Source of the DNA: Sphingosinicella microcystinivorans
GTDB lineage: Bacteria; Pseudomonadota; Alphaproteobacteria; Sphingomonadales; Sphingomonadaceae
Reading direction: 5' to 3'
DNA length: 64,000 nucleotides
Assembly: GCF_003634215.1 (NCBI RefSeq)
Contig: NZ_RBWX01000009.1
Coordinates: 310,001 to 374,000, forward strand
The position numbers were made by a program, and so were the translations under genes. How positions within the stretch are numbered: position 1 is the stretch's first letter; every line of letters begins with the position of its first letter. This document shows, piece after piece, positions 1 to 11,430 of the stretch. The notes beneath the pieces were generated by a model that saw nothing but the letters and a program-made list of their open reading frames with translations, had not been told where the DNA came from and ran no database searches.

Positions 1-664
1 GCGGATCACGCTGCATCGTCTCGGGGCCGCCCCGCGTGTGCATGATGACGACGGGGCAACCGGCGTTTGCGATCGTTTCGAGCGCACGGTCGTCGTGCGT
101 AAGGCCGGAAACGTCGTTGACCATCCCCGCACCGCGCGACAGGGCATCGGCCATCACCGCGCTCTTTCGCGTGTCGATCGAGACCGCGACACCTGCCTTC
201 GCCAGCCGCTCGATAACGGGCGCGACGCGGACGATTTCGTCCTGCTCCCATACTTCAGCGGCGCCGGGGCGCGTGGATTCACCACCGACATCGATGATCG
301 CAGCACCCTCCGCCGCCATGGCGACGGCAGCGGCAGCGGCCTCGTCGTCGGTCGCGTGGCGGCCGCCGTCCGAGAAGCTGTCGGGCGTGCGGTTCAGGAT
401 CGCCATCACTGAAGGCTCGGAAAAGCGCACCGTGCGCTCGCCGAGCTGGATCGGTGCACGAGGCGCCGTCAGCCGCGCCCAAAGCGGGTTCGACGTATCG
501 ATTTCCGATATGGGCACCAGTCGCTGCGACACACGCTTGCCGCCGCTGCGCTCGATGACCTCGACAGCCGAGAACCACGTGAGCCCGCCCGCAAGCCGCG
601 CTACCCGACCGTCGTAGCCGAAGGGCGCATCAACGAAGCCGGTGGGGCGGAAATAGGATTTCAC
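1..664 (-). CDS. folP: Dihydropteroate synthase, 3' end outside window
   Basis: Condenses 6-hydroxymethyl-dihydropterin pyrophosphate with p-aminobenzoate in folate synthesis (cytosol). Reading from a GTG at 664, the pterin-binding signature NRTPDSFSDGG lies at about residues 91-101, followed by the STRPGA loop, the SIDTRKS strand and MVNDVSG, and the window edge cuts the gene after MMHTRGGPETMQ. The roughly 80 residues before the catalytic barrel are an N-terminal extension compared with short DHPS of about 280 residues; the extension is in-frame and continuous with the barrel. The GTG lies only 3 bases after the ccrM stop, so it is probably co-transcribed and coupled with ccrM. The 3' end is not visible. 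Confidence 0.93.
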   Translation of the reverse strand, partial: MKSYFRPTGFVDAPFGYDGRVARLAGGLTWFSAVEVIERSGGKRVSQRLVPISEIDTSNPLWARLTAPRAPIQLGERTVRFSEPSVMAILNRTPDSFSDGGRHATDDEAAAAAVAMAAEGAAIIDVGGESTRPGAAEVWEQDEIVRVAPVIERLAKAGVAVSIDTRKSAVMADALSRGAGMVNDVSGLTHDDRALETIANAGCPVVIMHTRGGPETMQRDP

Positions 665-667
665 GGA

Positions 668-1968
<1,301 letters not shown>

Positions 1969-1979
1969 AATGGGAAAAT

Positions 1980-2591
1980 TCAGGCAGAAAATTCGGTTGC
2001 GCGCAGCACTGGGCCGAAGCTGCGGCGGTGATGCACGGTGACACCGAAGCGCGAAACCGCCTCCAGATGCGTGCGTGTCGGGTAGCCCTTGTTTTCGAGC
2101 CAGCCATAAGCGGGATGCGCCTCGTGGAGCCGGACCATGTGCCGGTCGCGCGTCACTTTCGCGATGATCGAGGCCGCCGCGATGGACACCGAGCGCGCGT
2201 CGCCGCCGACGATCGTATCGTAGCGATAACGCCAGCGCGGCGCCCGGTTGCCGTCGACGAGCACATGATCGGGAACGACAGGCAGCGCCGCGACCGCACG
2301 CGTCATCGCAAGAAAGGTCGCCTGCAGAATATTGATGCTGTCGATCTCTTCGGGGCTCGCCTCGCCGATGCCGACGTGCGCACAGCCAAGTATGATATCG
2401 AACAGCGCCTCCCGCCGCGCGTGCGAGAGTTTCTTGCTGTCGTTGAGGCCTTCGGGAATGCAGACGGGATCGAGAATGACCGCCGCCGCCACGACCGGTC
2501 CCGCAAGCGGCCCCCTCCCCGCCTCGTCCACGCCCGCGACACGGCCAACGCAGCGCGCCTCGTGACTATTGTCCGGCCCCGCCTTCCTCAC
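1980..2591 (-). CDS. rnhB: Ribonuclease HII
   Basis: Endonuclease that cuts RNA in RNA-DNA hybrids and removes misincorporated ribonucleotides. From a GTG at 2591 the protein is 203 residues, the usual family length. Visible motifs are [14 protein letters not shown] (catalytic Asp-Glu), [16 protein letters not shown] and [12 protein letters not shown]. The GTG overlaps the thiD stop (GTGA), which decides the start over the longer frame running to 2795; the extra residues there are read antisense-like inside thiD. Third gene of the glmM-thiD-rnhB unit, with translational coupling throughout. Confidence 0.95.
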   Translation of the reverse strand: MRKAGPDNSHEARCVGRVAGVDEAGRGPLAGPVVAAAVILDPVCIPEGLNDSKKLSHARREALFDIILGCAHVGIGEASPEEIDSINILQATFLAMTRAVAALPVVPDHVLVDGNRAPRWRYRYDTIVGGDARSVSIAAASIIAKVTRDRHMVRLHEAHPAYGWLENKGYPTRTHLEAVSRFGVTVHHRRSFGPVLRATEFSA

Positions 2592-3388
2592 CGCGCGAGC
2601 GGCCAGCCGTGACCGAGGGGGCCGTGGCCGGCGCCGAAGCCCGGCGCTGCAAGGATTGCCTGCCGCACATAATCGCGCGCACGCCACGCCGCCTGTTCGA
2701 ACGGCATCTTTTGCGCAAGGCCCACGGCAAGCGCTGACGCGAGCGTGCAGCCCGTGCCGTGCGTGTGCTTTGTGGCGATACGGGAATCGACCCATTCCTT
2801 AGCGCGGCCCGGCGTCACGAGCCAGTCGCTGATCTGGTCGCCCTTCAGATGCGCGCCTTTGACCAGCACAGCCTTCGCGCCGAGACCGAGGATCGCCTCG
2901 CCCGCGTCGCGTGCGTCTTCCGGCGATCGGATCTTCTTGCCGGAAAGCGCCTCTGCCTCGACGATGTTGGGCGTCACCACGTCTGCCATGGGCACGAGCA
3001 GCGATGTGAGCGCCTCGACCGCATCGGGGCGCAGAAGGTGGGCACCACCCTTCGCGATCATCACCGGATCGAGCACGATCGGTACGGCAACGTCGGTAAG
3101 CGCACCGGCAACCGCCTCGATCACCGCCTGGCTGCCGAGCATCCCGATCTTGATGGCATCGGCACCGATATCGGCCAGCACGGTTTCGATCTGCGCGGCG
3201 ATTATGCTGACCGGAACGGCGTGCACGTCGTGGACACCGTTCGTGTCCTGCACCGTGACGGCCGTGATCGCGGTCGCGGCATAGCCGCCCAGCATGGCGA
3301 TCGTCTTGATATCAGCCTGAATGCCTGCACCGCCGCCAGAATCGGACCCCGCGATGACGAGGACGCGTGCCTGCTGGGGTCGGGTCAT
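2588..3388 (-). CDS. thiD: Hydroxymethylpyrimidine/phosphomethylpyrimidine kinase
   Basis: Phosphorylates HMP and HMP-phosphate in thiamine synthesis. The 266-residue ribokinase-fold protein begins with [20 protein letters not shown], has [11 protein letters not shown] in the middle and the [12 protein letters not shown] anion-hole/catalytic motif near residue 215. The ATG overlaps the glmM stop by four bases (ATGA), and the 3' end overlaps rnhB, so the three genes form one tightly coupled transcript. There is no thi gene or visible TPP riboswitch next to it, so thiamine control is not evident here. Confidence 0.95.
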   Translation of the reverse strand: MTRPQQARVLVIAGSDSGGGAGIQADIKTIAMLGGYAATAITAVTVQDTNGVHDVHAVPVSIIAAQIETVLADIGADAIKIGMLGSQAVIEAVAGALTDVAVPIVLDPVMIAKGGAHLLRPDAVEALTSLLVPMADVVTPNIVEAEALSGKKIRSPEDARDAGEAILGLGAKAVLVKGAHLKGDQISDWLVTPGRAKEWVDSRIATKHTHGTGCTLASALAVGLAQKMPFEQAAWRARDYVRQAILAAPGFGAGHGPLGHGWPLAR

Positions 3389-4722
3389 GCCGCCTTAGCC
3401 ACCGCTTCGCAGATTTCATCGACCACGCGTTCGACGAGGCCCATGTCTTCCCCTTCCGCCATCACGCGGATGAGCGGCTCCGTCCCCGACTTGCGAATTA
3501 CAAGCCTGCCCGTGCCGTTAAGCCGCGCCTCCGCAGAGGCGATGACGCCTTTCACGCTGTCGGTTTCAAGCGGCTGGCCGCCATTGAAACGCACGTTCTT
3601 GAGGAGCTGCGGGAGCGGATCGAACAGCGTGAGCACTTCGGACGCAGGCCTGCCGTCTTCCACCAGCACCGCAAGAACCTGAAGCGCAGCAACGAGGCCG
3701 TCGCCGGTCGTCGAGTAGTCTGAAAGGATGATGTGGCCCGATTGTTCGCCGCCAACGTTGAAGCCCTTGGCGCGCATGGCTTCGAGCACGTAGCGGTCAC
3801 CGACCTTCGCACGCTCCAGATTGAGGCCAAGACCGCCGAGATAACGTTCGAGGCCGAGGTTCGACATTACCGTTGCAACGAGCCCTCCGCCCTTGAGACG
3901 GCCCGCCGCGTGCCAGCTCTTGGTGACGAGCGCCATCAGCTGGTCGCCGTCCACGATCTGGCCGCGCTCATCGACAATGATGAGCCGGTCGGCGTCCCCG
4001 TCGAGCGCGATGCCGATGTGTGCACCCGTCTCGACAACCCTCTTCTGGAGCGCCGCAGGCTTCGTGGAGCCGACATCGTCGTTGATGTTGAAGCCGTTTG
4101 GATTGACGCCGATCACCTCGACGTCCGCTCCAAGCTCCCAAAGCGCGCTCGGCGCCACATTGTACGCGGCGCCATTCGCGCAATCGACGACGAGCTTCAG
4201 CCCATCGAGACGCAGGTGATCCGGGAAGGTCGATTTGGCGAAGTGGATATAGCGTCCGCGTGCGTCCTCGATCTTTTTGGCGCGCCCGATGTGCTCGGGA
4301 TCCGCGAGTTTCGGTGCGGCCTCAAGGAGTGCCTCGATCTCGATCTCGTCCTCGTCCGAAAGCTTGTAGCCGTCCGGACCGAACAGCTTGATGCCATTGT
4401 CCTGATAGGCGTTGTGGCTGGCCGAGATCATCACGCCGAGATCGGCGCGCATCGAACGGGTGAGCATTGCAACCGCCGGAGTCGGCACCGGCCCCACCAT
4501 CACCACATCCATGCCGACGCTGGTGAAACCCGCGATCAGCGCGGATTCCATCATATAGCCGGAAAGCCGCGTGTCCTTGCCGATGACGACACGGTGTTTG
4601 TGATCGCCGCGCAGGAACTTGGCGCCCGCCGCCTGCCCGACACGCATCGCGATTTCCGGCGTCATCGGTGCCGTATTGGTGAGACCCCTGATCCCATCGG
4701 TGCCGAAATAGCGCCGGCCCAT
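3385..4722 (-). CDS. glmM: Phosphoglucosamine mutase
   Basis: Converts glucosamine-6-phosphate to glucosamine-1-phosphate for UDP-GlcNAc, peptidoglycan and LPS. The 445-residue protein starts [13 protein letters not shown] and has all four family loops: the phosphoserine loop [13 protein letters not shown] near residue 100, the metal loop [10 protein letters not shown], the sugar loop GGEQSGHI and the phosphate loop [13 protein letters not shown] place the start at 4722; a second ATG lies two codons upstream (4728) and the frame stays open to 4785 without family similarity. First gene of glmM-thiD-rnhB. The divergent gap to 4796 contains a 7-bp hairpin (4741-4747 with 4753-4759), possibly part of the leader. 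Confidence 0.95.
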   Translation of the reverse strand: MGRRYFGTDGIRGLTNTAPMTPEIAMRVGQAAGAKFLRGDHKHRVVIGKDTRLSGYMMESALIAGFTSVGMDVVMVGPVPTPAVAMLTRSMRADLGVMISASHNAYQDNGIKLFGPDGYKLSDEDEIEIEALLEAAPKLADPEHIGRAKKIEDARGRYIHFAKSTFPDHLRLDGLKLVVDCANGAAYNVAPSALWELGADVEVIGVNPNGFNINDDVGSTKPAALQKRVVETGAHIGIALDGDADRLIIVDERGQIVDGDQLMALVTKSWHAAGRLKGGGLVATVMSNLGLERYLGGLGLNLERAKVGDRYVLEAMRAKGFNVGGEQSGHIILSDYSTTGDGLVAALQVLAVLVEDGRPASEVLTLFDPLPQLLKNVRFNGGQPLETDSVKGVIASAEARLNGTGRLVIRKSGTEPLIRVMAEGEDMGLVERVVDEICEAVAKAA

Positions 4723-4795
4723 AATCATCCTCTCCAGCCCCGCGTGTCTTGCACACGCGCTCATAACAGGCTCTTTATGCCTCAAATTCGTTAAA

Positions 4796-6256
4796 ATGAA
4801 GGGCGGGCTGCACGGAATGATCGAGACAATGGGTCGTTTTATCGATCACCTTTCGGCGTCCGTCTTCATGAAGGTGCCGTTTTTCGGGACGCAGGTCGAG
4901 CTGGTCGTGCTGGCGCTCGGGTCCGCGATGATCTTCTTCACGCTTTGGTTGGGCATCCCGCAGCTGCGTGGGGTCAGCATCGGCTTCCAACTGATCCGTG
5001 GGCGTCATGCGGATGACAGCGCGCCGGGAACGGTAAGCCAGTTCCAGGCGCTGTCGACAGCGCTCTCCGGCACGATCGGGCTCGGAAACATCGGCGGCGT
5101 CGCGATCGCCATCGCGCTCGGCGGACCCGGTGCGGCGTTCTGGATGTTCGTGATCGGCTTTTTCGCAATGGCGCTGAAGGCTGCCGAGGTGACGCTCGGC
5201 CTGATGTACCGGGAGTTCACACCTGGGGGTGAGGTGCTGGGGGGCCCGATGTATACGCTGAAGAATGGGCTCGCGCGCATCGGGCTGCCGAAAACTGGTC
5301 TGAGGCTGGGCGGCATTTATGCTTTCTTTGCGCTGGGCGGCGCGTTGCCGCTGATCCAGGTCAATCAGAGCTTCAGCCAGCTGACAGTGATAACCGGCAT
5401 CGAGAGCACGCCGGGCAACGGGCTTGTGTACGGCCTCTTCCTGACGATCGCTGTTGGTATCGTTATCATCGGCGGCGTGCGATCGATCGCAACTGTCGCG
5501 GCGCGGCTCGTCCCCGTGATGTGCTTTGTTTATCTGGGCGGCGGCGCAGTCATTCTCGCCGCAAACGCAGGCGCAGTTCCCGCTGCGCTCGCAACGATCG
5601 TAAGCGCCGCGTTTTCTCCGGACGCCGTTGCGGGCGGCATACTGGGCACTTTTGTTGTTGGCATGCGCCGCGCGGTCTTTTCGTGCGAAGCCGGCGTCGG
5701 CACCGCGGTCATCGCCCATAGCGCAGCGAAAACGCGTCACCCGGCATCGGAGGGTATGGTGGCGCTCATCGAACCGCTGCTCGACACGATGATCGTCTGC
5801 ACGATGACCGCGCTCATCATCGTCGTCACGGGCGTCTACAACGACGGCTACACGGATATCGCCATGACCTCCGCCGCGTTCGGTACCGTGACGGCGTGGT
5901 TTCCCTATGTGCTGTCGGTCGCCGTGCTGCTTTTTGCGTTCTCCACGCTCATTTCGTGGGGATATTACGGGCTTCAGGCTTGGGGCTATCTGTTCGGCCA
6001 CAGCCGCACGAGCGAACTCGCCTTCAAGCTCTTCTACTGCTTGCTGCAGCCGATGGGTGCTGTCCTCTCTCCGGGCAAGGTGGTTGACCTTATCGACAGC
6101 CTGTTTTTCCTGATGGTGCTGCCGAACCTCGTAGGGCTTGCCCTGCTGGCAGTTCCCGTGAGACGCGAGATGCGAGACTTTCTTGCCGGCGTGAAGGCCG
6201 GAACGATTTACGGAAAGGGTATTGACGATGAAACGGCGCAACCTCGGCACGACTGA
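4796..6256 (+). CDS. Alanine/glycine:cation symporter family protein
   Basis: Inner-membrane sodium- or proton-coupled amino-acid uptake carrier of the AGCS family (alanine and glycine are the usual substrates). The 486-residue protein is strongly hydrophobic with about eleven segments and carries the family signature around [20 protein letters not shown] and [20 protein letters not shown], plus [23 protein letters not shown] further on. The start may be the ATG at 4796 or the one at 4817 (MIETMGRF); no clear ribosome site decides. It is transcribed away from glmM, and its last 29 bases overlap the aldo/keto reductase gene, so the two are probably co-transcribed. Confidence 0.9.
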   Translation: MKGGLHGMIETMGRFIDHLSASVFMKVPFFGTQVELVVLALGSAMIFFTLWLGIPQLRGVSIGFQLIRGRHADDSAPGTVSQFQALSTALSGTIGLGNIGGVAIAIALGGPGAAFWMFVIGFFAMALKAAEVTLGLMYREFTPGGEVLGGPMYTLKNGLARIGLPKTGLRLGGIYAFFALGGALPLIQVNQSFSQLTVITGIESTPGNGLVYGLFLTIAVGIVIIGGVRSIATVAARLVPVMCFVYLGGGAVILAANAGAVPAALATIVSAAFSPDAVAGGILGTFVVGMRRAVFSCEAGVGTAVIAHSAAKTRHPASEGMVALIEPLLDTMIVCTMTALIIVVTGVYNDGYTDIAMTSAAFGTVTAWFPYVLSVAVLLFAFSTLISWGYYGLQAWGYLFGHSRTSELAFKLFYCLLQPMGAVLSPGKVVDLIDSLFFLMVLPNLVGLALLAVPVRREMRDFLAGVKAGTIYGKGIDDETAQPRHD

Positions 6257-7226
6257 CGTTTCAGCGATCGGGCTCGGCTGCATGGGCATGGCCGGCGTTG
6301 CCGGCATGGGGGCAATGTACGGAGAAGTGGACAAAGACGAAGCCGTCCGCACGATCCACCGCGCGATCGAAATCGGGATCGACTTCCTCGACACGGCCGA
6401 AGTCTATGGCCCTTATGCGAACGAAACGCTCCTCGGCGAGGCACTGAAGGGCAAACGGGACAAGGTTTTCATCGCAACCAAGTTCGGCTTCAGGATTGCC
6501 GACGGTCGAGTAAAGGGTACCGACAGCCGGCCCGACAACATTCGGGCCGTATGCGAAGCGAGCCTCAAGCGCCTTCAGACGGACGTGATCGACCTGTTCT
6601 ACCAGCACCGCGTCGACCCCGACGTGCCGATCGAGGATGTCGTCGGCACATTGGCTGACCTGCAGGCCCAAGGCAAAATCCGCTTTATCGGCCTTTCCGA
6701 AGCCGGTGTCGGCACGCTGGAACGCGCCGCCGCCACGCACCGGATCGATGCGCTGCAATCGGAATATTCGCTGTGGGAACGGGAAGTGGAAAACGACATC
6801 CTGCCCGTCTGCCGCAAGCATGGTATCGCCTTCGTGCCCTATTCGCCGCTCGGGCGGGGATTTCTCACAGGTGATGTCAAGCGGGCGGAGGACTATCCGG
6901 AAGGAGACTATCGCCGGAACGACCCCCGCTATCAGGGCGCGAATTTCGACGCGAACATGGAACTGGTCGCCACGGTGAAGCGCATCGCGGACGCGCACGG
7001 CGCGACGCCCGCGCAGGTCGCTCTCGCCTGGCTGCTCGCGCAGGGGCCGGACATTATTCCGATCCCAGGCACCAAGAAGGTGAAACGGCTGGAAGAAAAC
7101 GCAGCGGCGGCCGACCTTGCCCTAACCGCCGCGGATGCCGATGCGCTTGACGCCGCTGCTCCTGTGGGCGGTACGGCGGGCGAGCGCTACGATACGCCGG
7201 CCAAGCTGGCCATGCTGCGAATCTAG
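6228..7226 (+). CDS. Aldo/keto reductase
   Basis: NADPH-dependent reductase of aldehydes or ketones, cytosolic, of the AKR11/13-like group; the substrate cannot be told. The 332-residue product shows the catalytic tetrad Asp55, Tyr60 (FLDTAEVYG), Lys85 (ATKFG) and His127 (LFYQHRVDP), and a C-terminal cofactor loop IPIPGTKKVKRLEENAAA. The ATG at 6228 follows GGAAAGGG (6212-6219) at good spacing; a TTG at 6222 is also in frame. The start lies within the 3' end of the symporter gene. It ends a few bases inside the convergent SDR gene. Confidence 0.92.
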   Translation: MKRRNLGTTDVSAIGLGCMGMAGVAGMGAMYGEVDKDEAVRTIHRAIEIGIDFLDTAEVYGPYANETLLGEALKGKRDKVFIATKFGFRIADGRVKGTDSRPDNIRAVCEASLKRLQTDVIDLFYQHRVDPDVPIEDVVGTLADLQAQGKIRFIGLSEAGVGTLERAAATHRIDALQSEYSLWEREVENDILPVCRKHGIAFVPYSPLGRGFLTGDVKRAEDYPEGDYRRNDPRYQGANFDANMELVATVKRIADAHGATPAQVALAWLLAQGPDIIPIPGTKKVKRLEENAAAADLALTAADADALDAAAPVGGTAGERYDTPAKLAMLRI

Positions 7227-8014
7227 CGTTTCGGCGCCATCTTCGCGACGCGCCTGAACACATAGCGCGGTGACAAACGCTTCAACCAGAGCGCCTGCAT
7301 TTCAAGGCCCCTGCCCACGGGCACTTCGGGCTTTCCGGCGCGCAGGCCGGCAAGAATTTCATCCGCGGCTTCGGCAGCGCTGATGCCCTGGCCAACCGGG
7401 TCCTCCTTCGGCCCGAAGCGCTTGCCGTGGCCATCGAGCGCATTCTCGGCGATGTTCGTCTGCACAAAACCGGGCGTGACCACGGTGACGCCGATGCCGT
7501 GCTGTGCGACCTCGGCGCGGAGCGCATCCGAAAAGCCGACGAGCGCGTGCTTCGCAGCGCAGTAGCCGGTACGCATCGGCGCGCCGATCTTGCCGGCGAC
7601 GCTCGCGATCTGGATCACATGGCCCTGCCCCCGCGCCACCATCTTGGGCAGGACGAACTGGGTGAGCCGGAGCGGCGCGAAGAAATCCACCTCCATGATC
7701 TGCCGATACACGTCGAAATCCGTGTCGAGCGCCATTGAGCGCTGCGAGATCCCCGCATTGTTGACGAGGATGTCGATCGCACCGCGCCACGCCCACGCCC
7801 GATCGACGATGCCGGGCAGCGCGGCATAGTCGGTCGCCTCGAAGGGCAGGACGAACCACTCGTTTTCCAGGCGCCGGGCGACGTCCGCAAGCGCAGCTTC
7901 GCGCCTGCCGGAGAGGATGATCCGTGCACCGGCCTTCCCGAATGCCTCTGCGAGCGCGGCGCCGATCCCCGACGAGGCGCCGGTGATCCAGACGGTCTTG
8001 CCCGTCAATTCCAC
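7223..8014 (-). CDS. Short-chain dehydrogenase/reductase (SDR)
   Basis: Classical SDR of 263 residues; the substrate is unknown. It has the NAD(P) loop GASSGIG (12-18), NNAG (85-88), catalytic Ser138, Tyr151 and Lys155 (YCAAK), and the PGFVQT loop. The C-terminal tail (MQALWLKRLSPRYVFRRVAKMAPKR) is basic and fits SDRs that act on membrane lipids. The start is the GTG at 8014, which overlaps the last 10 bases of the NnrU-like gene; a longer open frame exists to 8509 but runs antisense-like through that gene. Last gene of the unit that begins with the POT transporter at 13043. Confidence 0.9.
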   Translation of the reverse strand: MELTGKTVWITGASSGIGAALAEAFGKAGARIILSGRREAALADVARRLENEWFVLPFEATDYAALPGIVDRAWAWRGAIDILVNNAGISQRSMALDTDFDVYRQIMEVDFFAPLRLTQFVLPKMVARGQGHVIQIASVAGKIGAPMRTGYCAAKHALVGFSDALRAEVAQHGIGVTVVTPGFVQTNIAENALDGHGKRFGPKEDPVGQGISAAEAADEILAGLRAGKPEVPVGRGLEMQALWLKRLSPRYVFRRVAKMAPKR

Positions 8015-8694
8015 AACATGAGCCCTGTCGATTTCCCGATCACGAGCGGATGCGACACGACAAGGATGATGTAGAGCGCGACGCCCATGACGACAGGCAG
8101 AACGCCCGGCCACGCGCGTGCCCAGCCGAGCCGCCCCGAAAGCTGGGCACCAAGCGGCCAGTAGCTGGTATGCGCGGCATAGGCCGCCCACGCCGCGCCG
8201 AGTTGCACGGCTTTCTTGCCATCCTGCAACCACGCGCCGACAAGCGCCAAGAGACCCATGCCGCCCGCGAGGATCAGCGTTTCGAGCCGGCCCGTCGAAG
8301 CGACATGCACGATGGCCCAGAGCCCGAATGCCCACATCATGGGATGCCGGGTGATGCCCATCACGCCTTTGGGCTCCGTACCTTTCGACAGAAGCTTGCC
8401 TGCCTCCACCATCGCCGGATTGGGCGCGAGGAACGATCCGACGAACAGGATGCACGCGACAAGCATCAAGAGCCAGCCGACGTGCACGACCCAGAGCGGC
8501 GGCACCCAAAGCTGCTCGATCGGCGCGGCGCGGTAGGCAAGCACCGCCCAGATCAATGTTGCGAAAGCGACGAGCGAATAGAGGCCGAGAAAGCCCTTCT
8601 CGCCAAGCTTCCCAACGAGCGGTGCGCGGAGCGGGTGGGAGAGGATGAAATGGGTAAGCACAAACGACGCAACGGCGATTGCAAGCTCGGCCAT
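8005..8694 (-). CDS. NnrU family membrane protein
   Basis: Integral membrane protein of 229 residues with about six hydrophobic segments. It resembles NnrU, named in Rhodobacter denitrification loci, and the related isoprenoid methyltransferase-like membrane fold. Seen in the sequence: MAELAIAVASFVLTHFILSH at the N-terminus, the conserved GITRHPMMWAFGLWA and a C-terminal WARAWPGVLPVVMGVALYI. No denitrification genes lie nearby, so a direct nitrogen-oxide role is not supported. It follows the second amidohydrolase by 19 bases and overlaps the SDR. Confidence 0.85.
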   Translation of the reverse strand: MAELAIAVASFVLTHFILSHPLRAPLVGKLGEKGFLGLYSLVAFATLIWAVLAYRAAPIEQLWVPPLWVVHVGWLLMLVACILFVGSFLAPNPAMVEAGKLLSKGTEPKGVMGITRHPMMWAFGLWAIVHVASTGRLETLILAGGMGLLALVGAWLQDGKKAVQLGAAWAAYAAHTSYWPLGAQLSGRLGWARAWPGVLPVVMGVALYIILVVSHPLVIGKSTGLMLWN

Positions 8695-8713
8695 TTCCGG
8701 CCCTCCCCTTGTT

Positions 8714-10012
8714 CTAGCGGCTATACTGTTTGGGTAGCGTATCCTGCTTCAACGGATTGTAACGATCGCGCAGCTTCGTCTGCCGCGATTCCAGAGACGT
8801 GGCACGGCCATCGATGAACAGCGCGGTCGGCGCCGACGCAAGCTCGATGGGGTCGCCGGACCACACGACAACGTCGGCACGCTTGCCGGGTTCGAGCGTG
8901 CCGAGTTCACCGCCGAGTCCGAAAATCTCCGCCGGGTTGCGCGTGAGCGCCGCAAGCGCTTCGGCGTGACTGACCTGAACGCCGCCCGGGATCTTGCCCT
9001 GCGCCACGAGGTTCCCCGCCTGCTGCGGAATGAGCCGCACCTGATGATTGAGATCGCGTCCGATCGGCACGATCGCGACCTTTACGCCTGCCCGGATCAT
9101 GCGCCCGACGTTCGACTGCGTCGCGGCAAGCGCCTCGAAGCTTTCAGGCAGATTGGGCGCGACGGAGGCGAGCACCGGAACGCGCGCGGCGGCAATCTTG
9201 TCTGCCACCGTCCAGCCCTCCGCTGCACCCGCGAGGATGAGGCGCAGGCGCGGGTAAGTCTTCCTCAGCGCAAGCACGTTCACGATGTCGCTGGCGCGGT
9301 TGACGCTGACGACCGCTGGAACTTCGCCGCTCACAACCTTCGCGAGCGCGGCGGCGTCAGCCTTCTTGAGCAGCGAGCCGCGATCACGGCCGAAGCCATA
9401 ACCGGCAGGGTTGCGCGCGTAAGCCGCGGCCTCCGCGAAGGCATCGGCGAGGCGCGCGAACAAGGCGCCGCGCGAACCGCCCGCGAGCCTTGCGCCGTCC
9501 TCACCCATCACGATGTACTGGAAGGCCTGCTGCCGGGTGATGGGCGTGCCGTCGCCGAGCGACAGCACGAGGCCCTGCCCGCCGAAGATGTCATTGCCTG
9601 CGCCCGGCATCACGGCAGCGCGCGTCACCCCTTCGATGCGGGTGACCGCGATGGCGGTGGTGAGCGGGTTTACCGCGGGCGCGATGTCGATCGCCGCGGC
9701 GTAGGGCGCGGAGGATGCCTGAATATCGTTGGTGCTGGAGACCGCATCGACCTCTACAATGCCGACGTGCGAGTAGCCGGCGAAGAGGCCGGGCGTCACC
9801 CAGCCGCCCGCCGCATCGACGACGCGGGCGTTCGCCGGGACGGCGACATTCGAACCGACCGAGACGATGCGTCCGTCGCGGATGAGGACGGTGCCGTTCT
9901 CGATGGGTTCGGCGCGGGCGATGGTGGCGACCTTGCCGTTTACGATGGCGATGGTTTCCGCGGACGCAGGCGTCGCGATCGTCAGCGCGAGGAGCGCGAA
10001 CAGACGCTTCAT
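8714..10012 (-). CDS. Amidohydrolase-like exported protein, metal ligands missing
   Basis: A 432-residue protein with a signal peptide (MKRLFALLALTIATPASA) and the amidohydrolase flanking beta-sandwich (VNGKVATI, LEPGKRADVVVWSGDP). It is clearly the paralogue-like partner of the next gene, but where active family members have HxH it reads AGYSH, and the later His and Asp ligands are also replaced (VNRASD, AGAAEGW, PIGRDLN). It is therefore probably not a metal-dependent hydrolase and may be a regulatory or structural partner. Its ATG overlaps the stop of the upstream amidohydrolase gene by four bases, so equal production is likely. Periplasmic location is inferred from the signal peptide. Confidence 0.85.
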   Translation of the reverse strand: MKRLFALLALTIATPASAETIAIVNGKVATIARAEPIENGTVLIRDGRIVSVGSNVAVPANARVVDAAGGWVTPGLFAGYSHVGIVEVDAVSSTNDIQASSAPYAAAIDIAPAVNPLTTAIAVTRIEGVTRAAVMPGAGNDIFGGQGLVLSLGDGTPITRQQAFQYIVMGEDGARLAGGSRGALFARLADAFAEAAAYARNPAGYGFGRDRGSLLKKADAAALAKVVSGEVPAVVSVNRASDIVNVLALRKTYPRLRLILAGAAEGWTVADKIAAARVPVLASVAPNLPESFEALAATQSNVGRMIRAGVKVAIVPIGRDLNHQVRLIPQQAGNLVAQGKIPGGVQVSHAEALAALTRNPAEIFGLGGELGTLEPGKRADVVVWSGDPIELASAPTALFIDGRATSLESRQTKLRDRYNPLKQDTLPKQYSR

Positions 10013-11430
10013 TTCGGGTCTCCTTCACCGGGCTGGCCCAGCTCGAAATCGCTGACCGGACGCATCCGCGACAGCGCATCGAACATCAGCGCGCCATCGA
10101 TCCAGACCTTCTCCGCCTTGGCGTACACAGAGAGCGGATCACCGTTCCAGAGGACGACGTCGGCACGCTTGCCGGGCGCGAGGCTGCCGATCTCCTTGTC
10201 GAGACCGAGCGCCTTCGCAGCGTTGATACCGATCCACGTCCACGCTTCCTCGGGCTTGATATCGAGCCCGGCGCGGTTGCCGTCCGCCAGCGCCTTCGCG
10301 GTTTCCTGATTGAGCCGCTGGATGCCGAGATCATCATCCGAGTGCGTGATCGCGCAGCCGCCAGCGGCGTGCACGAAGGGCAGGTTTTCGCGGATACCGT
10401 CGTAGGATTCCATCTTGAAGCCCCACCAATCCGCCCACATCGCGGCGCAGGTGCCGTTCGCCTTCAGAAGATCGGTGATCTTGTAGGCTTCGACGGCGTG
10501 GTGGAAGGCGGTGACCTTGTAGCCGAACTCCTTCGCCATATCGAGCACGAGCGCCATCTCGTCAGCGCGATAGCAGTGGTTCTGCACGAGAATTTCGCCA
10601 TCGAGCACACCGCGCAGCGTATCCATCGCGAGATCGCGCGCGGGCACATCCTTGAGCGCGGCGGTGCCCGCCTTTACCTTGCCTTCGTATTCATCCCACT
10701 TGCGATCATATTCCTGGGCCTTCGCCCACGTCGCGCGGTCAACGGCGATGTTGCCCATGCGGCTGCCCGGCTTCTGGTTGCGGCTGCCGTAGACGCGCTT
10801 CGGATTTTCGCCGCACGCCATCTTGAGCGTATAGGGCGCGCCCGGGAACTTCATTTCCTGCACCGTGCGGCCCGGCACGTTGCGCAGCGAAACACCGCGC
10901 CCGCCGAACAGATTCGCCGAGCCCGGAAGAATGTGGAGCGTGGTGATACCGCCCGCGAGCGCGCGCGTGAAGCCGGGGTCCTGCGGCCAGACGCCGTGCT
11001 CGGCCCACACGTCCGCCGTGTTGGCGCCGGTCACTTCATTGCCGTCCTGATGCGCTTCCACCGAGGGGCTGGGATAATTGCCGAGGTGGCTGTGCACGTC
11101 GATGACGCCGGGCGTCACCCACTTGCCGGCACCATCGATGACGGTGACACCCTGAGGCGCGGCCACGCTCTGGCCGATCGCGGCGACCTTGCCCTCCACC
11201 AGCAGCACGTCGCCGCCGATGATCTTGCCGCCCGCACCATCATAAATGTTGACGCCGCGGATCAGCGTCGGCTGCGATGCATAGGGCTTGTAGGTGGACG
11301 GGAACGGATTCTTGTCGATCACCGGCAGATCACGAGCAGGTTTGCTAGCGGCCGTTTTCGGTCCTTCCTGCTGAACTGCGCAGGCGGAAAGCAACGCCGC
11401 CGACGCAAGCGCAAACACCAGACTCTTCAT
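10009..11430 (-). CDS. Amidohydrolase lipoprotein (intact metal site)
   Basis: Predicted membrane-anchored metal-dependent hydrolase of 473 residues, imidazolonepropionase/dipeptidase-like branch. The lipobox LLSAC lies at residues 13-17, so it should be lipidated and face the periplasm. The metal ligands look complete: VIDVHSHLG (HxH), NHCYRADE, AFHHAVEAYK and ITHSDDD. The C-terminal GSLAPGKRADVVLWNGDP is the usual closing beta-sandwich. It overlaps the POT transporter upstream (4 bases) and the ligand-less homologue downstream (4 bases). The context suggests hydrolysis of small peptides or cyclic amides before or after uptake; the exact substrate is unknown. Confidence 0.88.
   Translation of the reverse strand: MKSLVFALASAALLSACAVQQEGPKTAASKPARDLPVIDKNPFPSTYKPYASQPTLIRGVNIYDGAGGKIIGGDVLLVEGKVAAIGQSVAAPQGVTVIDGAGKWVTPGVIDVHSHLGNYPSPSVEAHQDGNEVTGANTADVWAEHGVWPQDPGFTRALAGGITTLHILPGSANLFGGRGVSLRNVPGRTVQEMKFPGAPYTLKMACGENPKRVYGSRNQKPGSRMGNIAVDRATWAKAQEYDRKWDEYEGKVKAGTAALKDVPARDLAMDTLRGVLDGEILVQNHCYRADEMALVLDMAKEFGYKVTAFHHAVEAYKITDLLKANGTCAAMWADWWGFKMESYDGIRENLPFVHAAGGCAITHSDDDLGIQRLNQETAKALADGNRAGLDIKPEEAWTWIGINAAKALGLDKEIGSLAPGKRADVVLWNGDPLSVYAKAEKVWIDGALMFDALSRMRPVSDFELGQPGEGDPK

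Noticed and set aside
4775-6394. 539-codon open frame antisense to the symporter
   Set aside because: Composition is charged and low in hydrophobic residues, the mirror of a membrane protein gene; no domain is recognisable.
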